Positions 32,945 through 42,200 of a stretch of 52,260 bases of DNA are shown piece after piece. Origin of the DNA: Selenomonas sp. AE3005 (lineage in GTDB: Bacteria; Bacillota; Negativicutes; Selenomonadales; Selenomonadaceae); the NCBI RefSeq assembly GCF_905233635.1, contig NZ_CAJODG010000008.1, forward strand, positions 1 to 52,260. Direction: 5' to 3'. Both the position numbers and the translations under genes were made by a program. The stretch's first letter is position 1. The number at the start of each line of letters is the position of its first letter. The notes beneath the pieces are model-generated. The model saw only the letters and a list, made by a program, of their open reading frames with translations. It was not told the DNA's origin and did no database searches.

Positions 32945-34780
32945 ATGCTTATGAATACCGCACAGCAAGACGCTTTGATTCGTCGTTTAGCAGCTGCCGC
33001 CAGCTACTTTTGCTGTCTGATTGCCTTTTATATCGACATTGGCCAGGATATGGGCGCCAAGTACTTTATGCCCATTCTGCTGCCCGTCATCACCGCCCTG
33101 GTGCTTATGCAGTATGCCACCCGGCTGTCCATCTTCTGCCGCGCGGCCCTGCCAAATCTCATCACGAGTCTGGGCTGGAGCATGACCTTTCCTTTGCTTT
33201 ATACCTGGACCTATAACACGGGCTGGTATCAATCCAAAATCTGTTTTGATTTCGTGGTTGGTGTCGCCGCGTTCATTCTCATGATGAGTCTGGAAAGCGT
33301 GCTGGCCCGTCTGGGACATATAAAAATCAGTTCCCTGTTCATGGCTCTCCTGAATTTTGCCGGGCTGGCTATTCCGTTTATCCAGTGGGTTTATTACTGC
33401 CTCTTTTGGCACTGCCTGACACCGGCCTCCCTGATGGCTTTGTACCTGACTAATTACAACGAAAGCATTGATTTCATTCAGTCCAATCTGGGCGTTTTGC
33501 CCACGCTGCTTATCCTTGCCGGTTTTGGCCTTTTCATTTATCTCTGCTATCGGGCCCATCTCCACTTTGCGCGGCTCACTATTGATGAGGACGCCAGTGC
33601 CGCCCGGCTTACCACGCTTGGCCTGCTGGTATTCTGCTCACTTTGGGCGCACAGCTTTTACCTGCCCCAGACCTCTTTTGCCGAGCTCTGGAATGATGTG
33701 ACCACCTATGTGGAGCAGACACAGGAATACAGCACCGGCCATGACGAGCGCTTTGACAGTCTGATAATAGACGACCGCAACACTCTGGCGGCCAAAGCCC
33801 CGGGTACGGTCATCGTCATCATCGGTGAATCGGCCTCCCGTAACTACATGCAGGCCTATACCCCATCTTTCCCGTATGCTGATACGCCCTGGCTCAGCGA
33901 AAAGCTCAGCAGTGGCGAACCTGGCTTTATCAATTTTACCAACGCCTATTCGTCCTGGTCCCAGACCGTGCCTGTACTGCAGCGGGCCTTGACCGAACAG
34001 AGCCAGTATAACGGCAAGGAATTCTTTGAGTCCGCCTCCATTGTGGACGTCGCCAAGAAATCCGGCTATGAAACCTGGTGGTTCAGCAATCAGGGCCGTT
34101 ACGGTCAGTATGACAGTGCTATCACACTCGTAGCCAAGACTGCCGACCACGCGGCCTGGACCGATGATTCCTACACATTCTCGGATAAATATGACGAGTC
34201 ACTGCTCCCCTATCTGTCCCAGCTTGACCCGTCCAAAAACAATTTTGTCGTGCTGCATATCATGGGCAGCCATATCTACTACAACAACCGCTATCCCGGT
34301 ACGTTTAACAAGTTCCAGACCACAGAAGAAGATTCTTCTGCCACTTCTACGCCTTCCTATGCCAACAGTATCCTCTACACGGATTATGTTGTCAGCCAGA
34401 TTTTTGACTACGCCCAGAAACATTTGAACCTGCAGGCAATGGTCTACTTCTCCGACCACGGGGAAAATCTGGAGATTTCCCATAATCCCGACGTGTTCAG
34501 CTTTGACATGGTGCGTATCCCGTTTTGGATGTACCTGTCACCTGCGTACCACGAGGCCATGCCGCGCCATACGCAGGCGCTCTACGACCATCAGCACCGC
34601 TACTTCACCAACGATATGCTCTACGATACCATCTGCGGTCTGCTGAATGCTCCCTCCAGCCGTTACAATCCTGAGCAGGACTTTGCCAGTTTCACCTACA
34701 GTTTCACGCGCAATGACCTGACTACCATGCTGGGGCAGCGCAAGCTCACCGAGGACGCCGACGGCGGCCCGGAAGAATAA
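32945..34780 (+). CDS. Phosphoethanolamine transferase (EptA/CptA-like sulfatase fold)
   Basis: 611 residues. Several TM helices fill about 15-230, followed by an extracytoplasmic alkaline-phosphatase-type domain. Visible metal and catalytic motifs: VIVIIGESASRNYMQAY, the probable nucleophile threonine in WSQTVPVLQRAL, and FSDHGENL late in the domain. The family moves phosphoethanolamine from phosphatidylethanolamine to lipid A, LPS core or glycans, which suits an outer-membrane Firmicute. The ATG at 32945 has AAGGAAG seven bases before it. Its acceptor is not known. Confidence 0.85.
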   Translation: MLMNTAQQDALIRRLAAAASYFCCLIAFYIDIGQDMGAKYFMPILLPVITALVLMQYATRLSIFCRAALPNLITSLGWSMTFPLLYTWTYNTGWYQSKICFDFVVGVAAFILMMSLESVLARLGHIKISSLFMALLNFAGLAIPFIQWVYYCLFWHCLTPASLMALYLTNYNESIDFIQSNLGVLPTLLILAGFGLFIYLCYRAHLHFARLTIDEDASAARLTTLGLLVFCSLWAHSFYLPQTSFAELWNDVTTYVEQTQEYSTGHDERFDSLIIDDRNTLAAKAPGTVIVIIGESASRNYMQAYTPSFPYADTPWLSEKLSSGEPGFINFTNAYSSWSQTVPVLQRALTEQSQYNGKEFFESASIVDVAKKSGYETWWFSNQGRYGQYDSAITLVAKTADHAAWTDDSYTFSDKYDESLLPYLSQLDPSKNNFVVLHIMGSHIYYNNRYPGTFNKFQTTEEDSSATSTPSYANSILYTDYVVSQIFDYAQKHLNLQAMVYFSDHGENLEISHNPDVFSFDMVRIPFWMYLSPAYHEAMPRHTQALYDHQHRYFTNDMLYDTICGLLNAPSSRYNPEQDFASFTYSFTRNDLTTMLGQRKLTEDADGGPEE

Positions 34781-34786
34781 TTGCAC

Positions 34787-34823
34787 AAAAATAGGAACGA
34801 CCTGCCAAAGTCGTTCCTATTTT
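34787..34823. terminator. Bidirectional terminator between convergent genes
   Basis: 14-bp stem AAAATAGGAACGAC with complement and a loop of about 8 nt; A/T tracts on both sides serve the transferase (plus) and channel (minus) genes. Confidence 0.88.
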
Positions 34824-35480
34824 TTAATTATCGTATTTTCGTTCACTGCTCCGGGGATGGAATAAATGCCAGCCATAATGCAGGGCCCCAAACCGCAGGC
34901 CGATGACCAGCACAAAACACACCCAGGCCATGGTAACCGTATCAGCTACATTCTGCAGCAGACAGGCAAAAACCGCTCCCACCAGCGAGGCCGTCGCATA
35001 GATATCCTTGTAGAGCACCGCCGGCATACGGTTGGCCATCAAGTCGCGCAGAATACCGCCGCCCACCGCGGTAATCACGCCCAGCAGCACCGGCAGCACG
35101 TAGGGATTGCCGGCATGGCAGGCCAGTCCGGTCAGCATGCCCGTAATGGTAAAAGCGGCCAGCCCCACCGTATCAAACATATTATACAGCCACAGCAGGA
35201 ACGCTTTATTCGGCGCAGCATAGGGCCAAAAGCTATACGCCAGCGACACAATAATAGCGGTGACTATCGCCAGCATAAAATCCGTGACATTGCATAACGC
35301 TACCGGCGGCGTAATGCCTGCCAGCACATCACGCACCATGCCGCCGCCCACAGCTGTCAGCGAGGCCAGTACGATAATGCCAAAGATATCCATCCGCCGG
35401 TGTATGGCCACCATGGCTCCCGATATTGCAAAGGCAATAGTCCCCATGATATCAAAGATAACCCAAGTCAAACTATCCAT
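34824..35480 (-). CDS. TRIC-type cation channel family protein (UPF0126)
   Basis: 218 residues, seven TM helices, made of two similar three-helix halves. Each half has the glycine-rich kink seen in this family: TAVGGGMVRDVLAG near 41-54 and TAVGGGILRDLMANRMP near 130-146. Bacterial TRIC homologues form trimeric K+-permeable channels; older annotation is YicG/UPF0126. The start lies 12 bp past the stop of the small membrane protein gene with no close ribosome-binding site, so it may be translated by coupling. Confidence 0.88.
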   Translation of the reverse strand: MDSLTWVIFDIMGTIAFAISGAMVAIHRRMDIFGIIVLASLTAVGGGMVRDVLAGITPPVALCNVTDFMLAIVTAIIVSLAYSFWPYAAPNKAFLLWLYNMFDTVGLAAFTITGMLTGLACHAGNPYVLPVLLGVITAVGGGILRDLMANRMPAVLYKDIYATASLVGAVFACLLQNVADTVTMAWVCFVLVIGLRFGALHYGWHLFHPRSSERKYDN

Positions 35481-35492
35481 AAAAATATAAAC

Positions 35493-35843
35493 TCATTTCT
35501 CCTTGCCAAACCATAGCCAGAACAGCACCGGGAAAATCAAAAATTCCAGGGCAAAAATCAAGGCAAACAGGCCATTGATAAAATCCCAGCTCAGGAGGGT
35601 TCCTTCCCATCTGACAGCCGGCGGTCCATGAAATTTTTCCGGCACAAAACCGCCCACCACCCGGGGGCCGCTGCCACTGTCAGCCGCAGCTACCACGGCG
35701 GCAGGTTGTTCTTCCTGATAACTGCTGTCCTGCGCCCACATAGTCCATATCAAGCAGCTTACCGTCAGCAACAGCACAAATACCGCCAGTAATGTCAGTT
35801 TTTTATCACTATGCCTGGGCATATTATCTTTGTGTTGTGCCAT
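35493..35843 (-). CDS. Small membrane protein of unknown function
   Basis: 116 residues. TM1 about 15-36 (LTLLAVFVLLLTVSCLIWTMWA), an external Ala/Gly/Pro-rich loop of about 50 residues, TM2 about 88-112 (FINGLFALIFALEFLIFPVLFWLWFG) and a short basic end. I do not recognise the family. A promoter is visible upstream (minus strand TTGACA 35927-35932, 17 bp, TAAAGT 35904-35909). Forms a two-gene unit with the TRIC-type channel gene. Confidence 0.72.
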   Translation of the reverse strand: MAQHKDNMPRHSDKKLTLLAVFVLLLTVSCLIWTMWAQDSSYQEEQPAAVVAAADSGSGPRVVGGFVPEKFHGPPAVRWEGTLLSWDFINGLFALIFALEFLIFPVLFWLWFGKEK

Positions 35844-35903
35844 GGCTATCCCTCTTCACCCCAAAATACAAATTTGCAATAATTCTAATCTACATCTAAT
35901 ATT

Positions 35904-35932
35904 ACTTTAACCTTTATAAGGAAGTTTGTCAA
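35904..35932 (-). promoter_or_regulatory. Promoter of the small membrane protein/TRIC unit
   Basis: TTGACA at 35927-35932, 17-bp spacer and TAAAGT at 35904-35909 on the minus strand. Confidence 0.6.
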
Positions 35933-36040
35933 TTCTAACCCCCAACGCACATTATCTTCTTTCGCCAGGCAAGCCCAAGGTTGAAATCCCGTGGGCTTTC
36001 TGCTAAATTGAAAGCATGACATTTTCAGGGAGGCCGAATT

Positions 36041-37267
36041 ATGCAGGTTACGGGAATTATCGCTGAGTACAATCCATTTCATAACGGACATCTTTACCAG
36101 ATAAATAAAATCCGCACGCAAAGTGACGCACGGATTATCGCCGTCATGAGCGGCAGTTTTACTCAGCGCGGAGAGGCTACACTGCTCGATAAGTGGCAAA
36201 GGGCCCAGCTGGCTGTGCTCTGCGGCTGTGACCTCGTCTTGGAACTGCCTTTTGTCTTTGCCTGCCGCAGTGCGCAGGATTTCGCCCGTGGCGGTGTCAC
36301 CCTGCTTTCCCGGCTGGGCATTGTAGACACGCTGGCCTTCGGTGCCGAACATAATGATATAACGGCTTTGACTGAGCTGGCCGCAGAGCTTGACAAACCA
36401 GCCGTACAGGCCAGGCTCCATCAGGCTGTCGGCCAGGGGCGTTCCTATGCCCAGGCCATTACGGATATATTGGGAACTGACAATGATACAACCTGCATTC
36501 TCCACCAGCCCAACAATATTTTGGCTTTGGAATACCTGCGCAGCCTGCAGCTGCTGTCCTCGCCCTTAAAGCCCCTGCTCATTGCCCGGCAGGGCGCAGG
36601 CTACCATGAGCCAAAACTGGCAGGAACGCTTGCCAGTGCCACGGCAATCCGCCGTCACCTCTACAACAGCAGCGCCGTGGATGAATTGCAGCCTTCTCTG
36701 CCGCCAGCCGTCTGGGAAATACTTCGTAATATAACTGTAACCGAACTGCCCCAAATGAACCGCCTGCTGCTCCCGCTAAAAACAAAACTATTGACCAGTC
36801 AAATAGCAGACCTGCAGGCCTGCTATGGTGTCAACGAAGGATTGGAAAACCGCATTTGCGACTGTGCCCGTCAGGCTGCTGACTGGACCAGCCTGATAAA
36901 GGCTGTCACCACCAAGCGCTATCCCTCCAGCCGCATTGCCCGGACGCTTATGTACCTGCTGCTGGGCCTGAGCTCTGCCGAAATGGCCGCATTTACCAGC
37001 CACGGCCCCTTATACGCCCGTCTGCTGGCCGCCAGCCCCCGGGGGAAGGAACTGCTGCACAGTATCAAAATACATAGCAGTATTCCCCTGCTGACAAAAA
37101 CCAGCCAGTACCTGACAAGTCAAAAACGCTGTCAAAATCCGGCTGACCTCCCGCCACTGGCCGCCATGCTGCGCTATGACACCCTCGCCACCGACCTGCG
37201 CGCCCTCACCTGCCCAGCCGGTACTGCGCGCAATGACTTCCAACAGTCACCACTATTTCTCGCATAA
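36041..37267 (+). CDS. tmcAL: tRNA(Met) cytidine acetate ligase TmcAL
   Basis: 408 residues. The nucleotidyltransferase-like N-terminus has GIIAEYNPFHNGHLYQ with the HxGH-type motif, then MSGSFTQRGEATLLDKW and the C-terminal RNA-binding half. TmcAL makes N4-acetylcytidine at the wobble base of elongator tRNA-Met, using acetate and ATP. Older name YlbM. ATG at 36041 follows GGGAGG. A weak promoter is possible just upstream. Single gene, convergent with ald. Confidence 0.92.
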   Translation: MQVTGIIAEYNPFHNGHLYQINKIRTQSDARIIAVMSGSFTQRGEATLLDKWQRAQLAVLCGCDLVLELPFVFACRSAQDFARGGVTLLSRLGIVDTLAFGAEHNDITALTELAAELDKPAVQARLHQAVGQGRSYAQAITDILGTDNDTTCILHQPNNILALEYLRSLQLLSSPLKPLLIARQGAGYHEPKLAGTLASATAIRRHLYNSSAVDELQPSLPPAVWEILRNITVTELPQMNRLLLPLKTKLLTSQIADLQACYGVNEGLENRICDCARQAADWTSLIKAVTTKRYPSSRIARTLMYLLLGLSSAEMAAFTSHGPLYARLLAASPRGKELLHSIKIHSSIPLLTKTSQYLTSQKRCQNPADLPPLAAMLRYDTLATDLRALTCPAGTARNDFQQSPLFLA

Positions 37268-37276
37268 ACAACCAGC

Positions 37277-37322
37277 AAAGGCCCTGAGCAGTCAGCAAAA
37301 TACTGACTGCTCAGGGCCTTTA
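37277..37322. terminator. Bidirectional terminator between tmcAL and ald
   Basis: Perfect 19-bp stem beginning AAAGGCCCTGAGCAGTCAG, 7-nt loop; serves both converging genes. Confidence 0.88.
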
Positions 37323-37346
37323 AGTTAGCAAAAATATTGTCACCGC

Positions 37347-38465
37347 TTAAATAAACTCTGCCTTGTCGGTATATTCCAGTCCCAGGGCGTCTGCCACCGG
37401 GCGGTTTACCAGTTTCCCGGCAACGGTATTCAAGCCCTCTGCCAGGCCAGCATCTTCCTGACAGGCTGCTTTCCAGCCCTTGCCTGCAATGTGCAGGGCA
37501 TAGGGCAAAGTCGCATTTGTCAGAGCCAGGGTAGATGTTCTGGAAACAGCGCCGGGGATATTGGCTACGGAATAATGAACGACACCATGTTTGGTAAAGG
37601 TCGGATTATCATGCGTCGTCACCCGGTCACAGGTGGCAATACTGCCGCCCTGGTCTATAGCCACATCGACGATAACAGAACCCTTGCGCATGGTCTTGAC
37701 CATATCCTCCGTCACGAGCTGCGGCGTCTTGGCACCAGGTACCAGCACAGCGCCAATGAGCAAGTCTGCTTTCGCTACCCATTCCGCAATATTGTAGCTG
37801 TTCGACATAACGGTGGCTACACGTCCACAAAAGACATCGTCCAAATAGCGCAGGCGGTCAATGGACAGGTCAATCATCGTCACTCTGGCCCCGAGCCCCA
37901 CAGCTACCTTAGCCGCATTGGTGCCAACGACACCACCGCCGATGATTACCACCTGCCCCGGTGCTACACCACTGACGCCGCCTAAGAGAACACCAGCACC
38001 GCCATAACTGCTCTCCAGGAACTGGGCACCAATTTGTACAGACATACGCCCGGCAATTTCACTCATAGGTGCCAGCAGGGGAAGAGACCTGCCGTCCCTG
38101 CCCACGACCGTTTCATAGGCAATACCCGTCACTTTATGCTTAAGCAAAGCTGCCGTAAGTTCCGGCTCCGGTGCCAAATGCAGGTAGGTAAACAGAATCT
38201 GTCCTTCATGGAAGAGGTCATATTCCTCTGCCAAAGGTTCCTTAACCTTGATAATCATATCGGAGTCAGCAAACAGCTTTGCTTTATCGGCTACGATAGC
38301 AGCTCCGACAGCAGTATAATCGTCATCAGTAAAACCGCTGCCCAGACCGCCACCCTGTTCAATGAAAACCTTATGTCCGGCTTTCACCAGCGCCTCCGCC
38401 CCCGCAGGCGTAAGTCCAATACGGTTCTCATTGTTTTTGATTTCCTTGGGTACACCAATCAACAT
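37347..38465 (-). CDS. ald: Alanine dehydrogenase
   Basis: 372 residues; NAD-dependent interconversion of alanine with pyruvate and ammonia. Opens MLIGVPKEIKNNENRIGLTPAG with the substrate Arg/Lys residues; His in FTYLHLAPE (about 95); Rossmann loop VIIGGGVVGTNAAKVAVGLGA near 170-190; SVANIPGAVSRTSTLALTNAT in pieces near the active site. The ATG at 38465, seven bases after GGAGG, gives the usual family length; the open frame upstream is not supported. Confidence 0.96.
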   Translation of the reverse strand: MLIGVPKEIKNNENRIGLTPAGAEALVKAGHKVFIEQGGGLGSGFTDDDYTAVGAAIVADKAKLFADSDMIIKVKEPLAEEYDLFHEGQILFTYLHLAPEPELTAALLKHKVTGIAYETVVGRDGRSLPLLAPMSEIAGRMSVQIGAQFLESSYGGAGVLLGGVSGVAPGQVVIIGGGVVGTNAAKVAVGLGARVTMIDLSIDRLRYLDDVFCGRVATVMSNSYNIAEWVAKADLLIGAVLVPGAKTPQLVTEDMVKTMRKGSVIVDVAIDQGGSIATCDRVTTHDNPTFTKHGVVHYSVANIPGAVSRTSTLALTNATLPYALHIAGKGWKAACQEDAGLAEGLNTVAGKLVNRPVADALGLEYTDKAEFI

Positions 38466-38640
38466 GATATCGCCTCCATAAAGTGACAACATTAAATCGA
38501 CATTGGTTTTCCTAAATAATTCTTCGCTGCATATTTGTTTTCCTTCCCCAATCATTTAATATCTGCAAATAAAATGCTATTACTGCTTTATAAATTACAG
38601 TTTGATGGTCAGTGCGTGCTTACTTTTATTTGTTACAGTT
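38466..38640. other. Upstream region of ald
   Basis: No gene seen. AT-rich sequence that must contain the ald promoter, but I could not choose a convincing pair of boxes. Confidence 0.4.
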
Positions 38641-38645
38641 CAGTC

Positions 38646-39207
38646 GGGTGGAGGTGGTAATACTTTTCGCTGTTGCACTAAATGTCCCACCAGCAGACGA
38701 CTGGGCTTTTTAGCGGCCTTGCGCCGGGCAGGCCAGCGGCGCGATTATTCATCGTAGTATCCAGGGAATGTTGTTTGTGGGCCAGTCCTCACTGCGTTCG
38801 GACAGTCGTTCCACTGCGAAAAGCATCACCACCTCCACCCTAAGCGATGTCCGTTTAAAAGGATTCTTTCGCAGTGACATGGAGCAGGCACATCGATGTT
38901 CTTGTAACGGGAGCAACGGGTTCGTGGCAATTGTACAGGCCGTTTCTGGGGGCGAACGGGGGAGTGATTTTTATGCGGGGAGCGACCGCCTGAGCGCAGC
39001 GAAGGCCGGCACACTGTAGGCATTAACTAAGCAACTACGCTGAAAGGAGCGCCGTTGGCCTGCCCGGCGCAGGTTACTGGACAGCGATTTTTCACGAGGT
39101 GTGTCGTTCAGCGGAGGCAGAAAAATTACTCCCCCGTGAACCCCAGGCACGTATGAACGGGATACTTTTAAGAACTCTTTGACAGTCAAACTGTAATTTA
39201 CAAAAAA
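38646..39207. repeat. Repeat-rich intergenic element with three interlocking inverted repeats
   Basis: Three pairs of inverted arms interleave. A: 38646-38670 with 38816-38840 (25 bp, 2 mismatches, GGGTGGAGGTGG core). B: 38717-38742 with 39049-39073 (about 25 bp, GCGCCGGGCAGGCC core). C: about 38947-38985 with 39101-39147 (ACGGGGGAGT core). The order A-B-A'-C-B'-C' would give pseudoknot-like pairing if transcribed. The last part (39101-39207) is the repeat also seen at 1-105. No convincing gene; short frames here are by-products of the high GC. Confidence 0.7.
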
Positions 39208-39241
39208 GTTCCGTTGACAAGAAAATGTCAACGGAACTTTT
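39202..39241 (-). terminator. Terminator of the giant activase-like gene
   Basis: Perfect 14-bp stem AAAGTTCCGTTGAC with complement (39205-39218, 39227-39240), T run on the minus strand, 13 nt past the stop. Confidence 0.85.
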
Positions 39242-39253
39242 ATCTGCATTTAT

Positions 39254-42200
39254 TCAGCGATTTATCGCCAAATCCTTATCTTCTTTTTTCTCCTGCTGCG
39301 GGCCGCGTTCTTTGGCTACGGCGAGCATGAGTTTCAAGCGGTTCAGCTGATTAACTTCACTCGAACCGGCATCGCAGTCAATAGCTGTGATGTTTGCCCC
39401 CTTGTAGGCATTTCTGAGTTCATGCATAACGCCCTTGCCGGTAATATGGTTTGGCAGACAGCCAAAGGGCTGCAGACATACCACATTGGGCACACCGGAG
39501 TCGATGAGTTTCACCATTTCACCAGTGAGGAACCAGCCTTCGCCAGCCATATTCCCCAGGCTCACATGCCGGGACGCCAGCTGTGCTGTCTGGTAAATAG
39601 AATGCGGTGGCTGGAAGTGACGGCTGTCCGCCAGTGCTTTTTTCATCGGCCGGCGGAAGAACTCAATCATCTTGATAAACATCTTGCCGAAGAACTCATC
39701 CCGATAAGACCCGGCCAGCAAATCATGTCTGGCAATGGGGTCATAGGCCGAGTACAGGAAGAAATCCACAAAGTCCGGCATAACCACTTCGGCGCCTTCG
39801 TCCATCAGTACCTTTTCGATATGATTGTTGGCCACCGGGTGATATTTAACGAGAATTTCCCCGACAATACCCACCTTTGGTTTCCACAGATTTTCATCCA
39901 CCGGCAAGTTGTCAAATTCCTTGACCATCGCTTTGATATTACGCTGGAAACGGAAGTAATTCCCCTTGACCAGTTCCTCCTTGGCCCGTTCCATCCACTT
40001 GTTAAAGAGCGCTTTGGTCGAGCCTTTGGTGATTTCATAAGGCATGGTACGGTTGCGGACATTCATCAGCGTATCACCATAAACCGCAGCCTTGATGGCA
40101 TCAACAAGCATGTTTCTTCCCATGTGGAAGGAATCTGTTTCCTCCTTCAGACCATGCACCGCAAAAACCGGCACCTGCGGGAATCCAGCGTGTTTCAACG
40201 CCTGACGCAGCACGCTCAGATAGTTGGTGGCGCGGCAGGCACCACAAGTCTGGAACAGCATAATGCTGGTATGGTCGGGGTCGCACAGACCGTCCTTTAA
40301 AGCGGAAATAAGCTGGCCGATAACCACAATGGCCGGATAGCACATATCATTATGTACATACCGCAGGCCGGTATCAATGGCCTTCTTGTCCGGCATAGGC
40401 GGAATTACAGCGCGCAGGCCGTGCTTGTTAAGTACTGTCTTAAAGAGCTCAAAATGTATGGGCGCCATCTGCGGTGCCAACACCGTATGCGTCTTTTTGC
40501 AGTCCTCCGTAAAGTGCGGCCGCTCGATTTCCGCAACTTCCCGATACGGGAAGGGCTTTTTCCGGGCCAGCGCTGCCATCAGCGAGCGCAGGCGGATTCT
40601 GGCCGCGCCGAGATTGGACACTTCGTCCAGCTTAATCATGGTGTAAATACGCTGGTGACGTTCCAGAATGTCCTTGACCTGCTCGGTGGTCAGGGCGTCC
40701 AGACCGCAGCCGAAGGAGCTGAACTGAATCAGGGTGAGATTCGGATGTTCGGCCACAAACTGCGCGGCATGATACAACCGGGCATGATAGCTCCACTGAT
40801 TGACCACTTTTAGTTTCCGTGACTTAACCGGCAGATGATAAACCGCGTCCTCGGAAAGAATCGGCAGTTTGTAGGACTGAATCATCTCAGGAATACCATG
40901 ATTGATTTCCGGGTCCACATGATATGGTCTGCCGACCAGCAGGATGGCCTGCTCCCCGGTCGTTTCTATACGCTCCAGGATTCTCCGGCCGTAAGCACGC
41001 ACATCTTCACGATAATGCTCGATTTCAATATAGGCCGCTTCCACGGCAGCAGAGATTTCCTGTCTGCTAATGCCTTCCTTCTTCCCCATTTCCTCAAACA
41101 GGCGCTGTGTCAGGCCTTTTTTGTCATGAATAGGCAGGAAGGGCTGAATAAAGTCGATATCCTGTTCACGCAGAACGTCCATATTGCCACGAATATTTTC
41201 CGCATAGGACGCCACAATGGGGCAGTTGAAATGGTTATCCGACTCATTAACCGTGTCCTCCATATTGTAAGGAGCGCAGGGGTAGAAAATCTTTTTTACG
41301 CCCTTTTCCACCAGGTCCATGATATGACCATGCGTAATCTTGGCCGGATAACACAAGGAGTCCGAGGGCACGGTAGCCATTCCCTTATAGTACATCTTAG
41401 CGCTGGATTTGCCCGACAGCTCCACCCGATAGCCTAAGAAGGTCAGGAAGGTAAACCAGAAGGGATAATCCTCGTACATATTCAGTACCCGGGGGATACC
41501 GATAGTGCCACGGCTGGGATGTTCCAGGGGCCGGTAATATTTAAACACACGCTTGTATTTATAAGCGTAGATATTCGGTGTTTCCTCTTCCGTCTGCCTG
41601 CTGCCGCCAATGCCCCGTTCGCAGCGGTTGCCGGTGAAGTACTTGCCGCCATCGGGGAATTTCTGCATGGTGATAAGGCAGCTGTTGCCGCAGCCCTTGC
41701 AGCGGTAGGAACTGGTCTCCACCTTGAAGTCTGCGAGTTTATCTGCCGGCAGCAGCTCAGATTTCTCCTGACCGCTTTCCAGCGCCAGAATGGCCGCACC
41801 GTAAGCGCCCATCAGGCCGGCGATATCGGGCCGTATAACCTCCCGGTCGAGCAGCTTTTCCAGGCAGCGCAGCACAGCGTCATTATAGAATGTACCGCCC
41901 TGTACGACAATATGGTCACCCAGCTCACGTACATCTTTGAGCTGCATAACCTTGAACAGGGCGTTCTTGATGACCGAGAACGCGATACCGGCGGAAATAT
42001 CCGCTACTTCAGCGCCTTCTTTTTGTGCCTGTTTGACCTTGGAATTCATGAACACCGTACAACGTGTGCCCAAATCCACGGGTGCCTTGGAGGTCAATGC
42101 TTTCTGCGCAAATTCCGCCGGCGTCATCGACAGGCCTTCGGCAAAGTTCTGGATAAAGGAGCCGCAGCCGGCCGAGCAGGCCTCATTCAAAGTGATATTG

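Noticed and set aside
35885..36505. 206-codon minus-strand frame
   Set aside because: It runs opposite to the first third of tmcAL, whose family motifs are clear, and its protein has no recognisable feature.
38768..39249. Short frames in the repeat-rich intergenic region
   Set aside because: They arise in GC-rich inverted repeats, lack ribosome-binding sites and resemble no protein.
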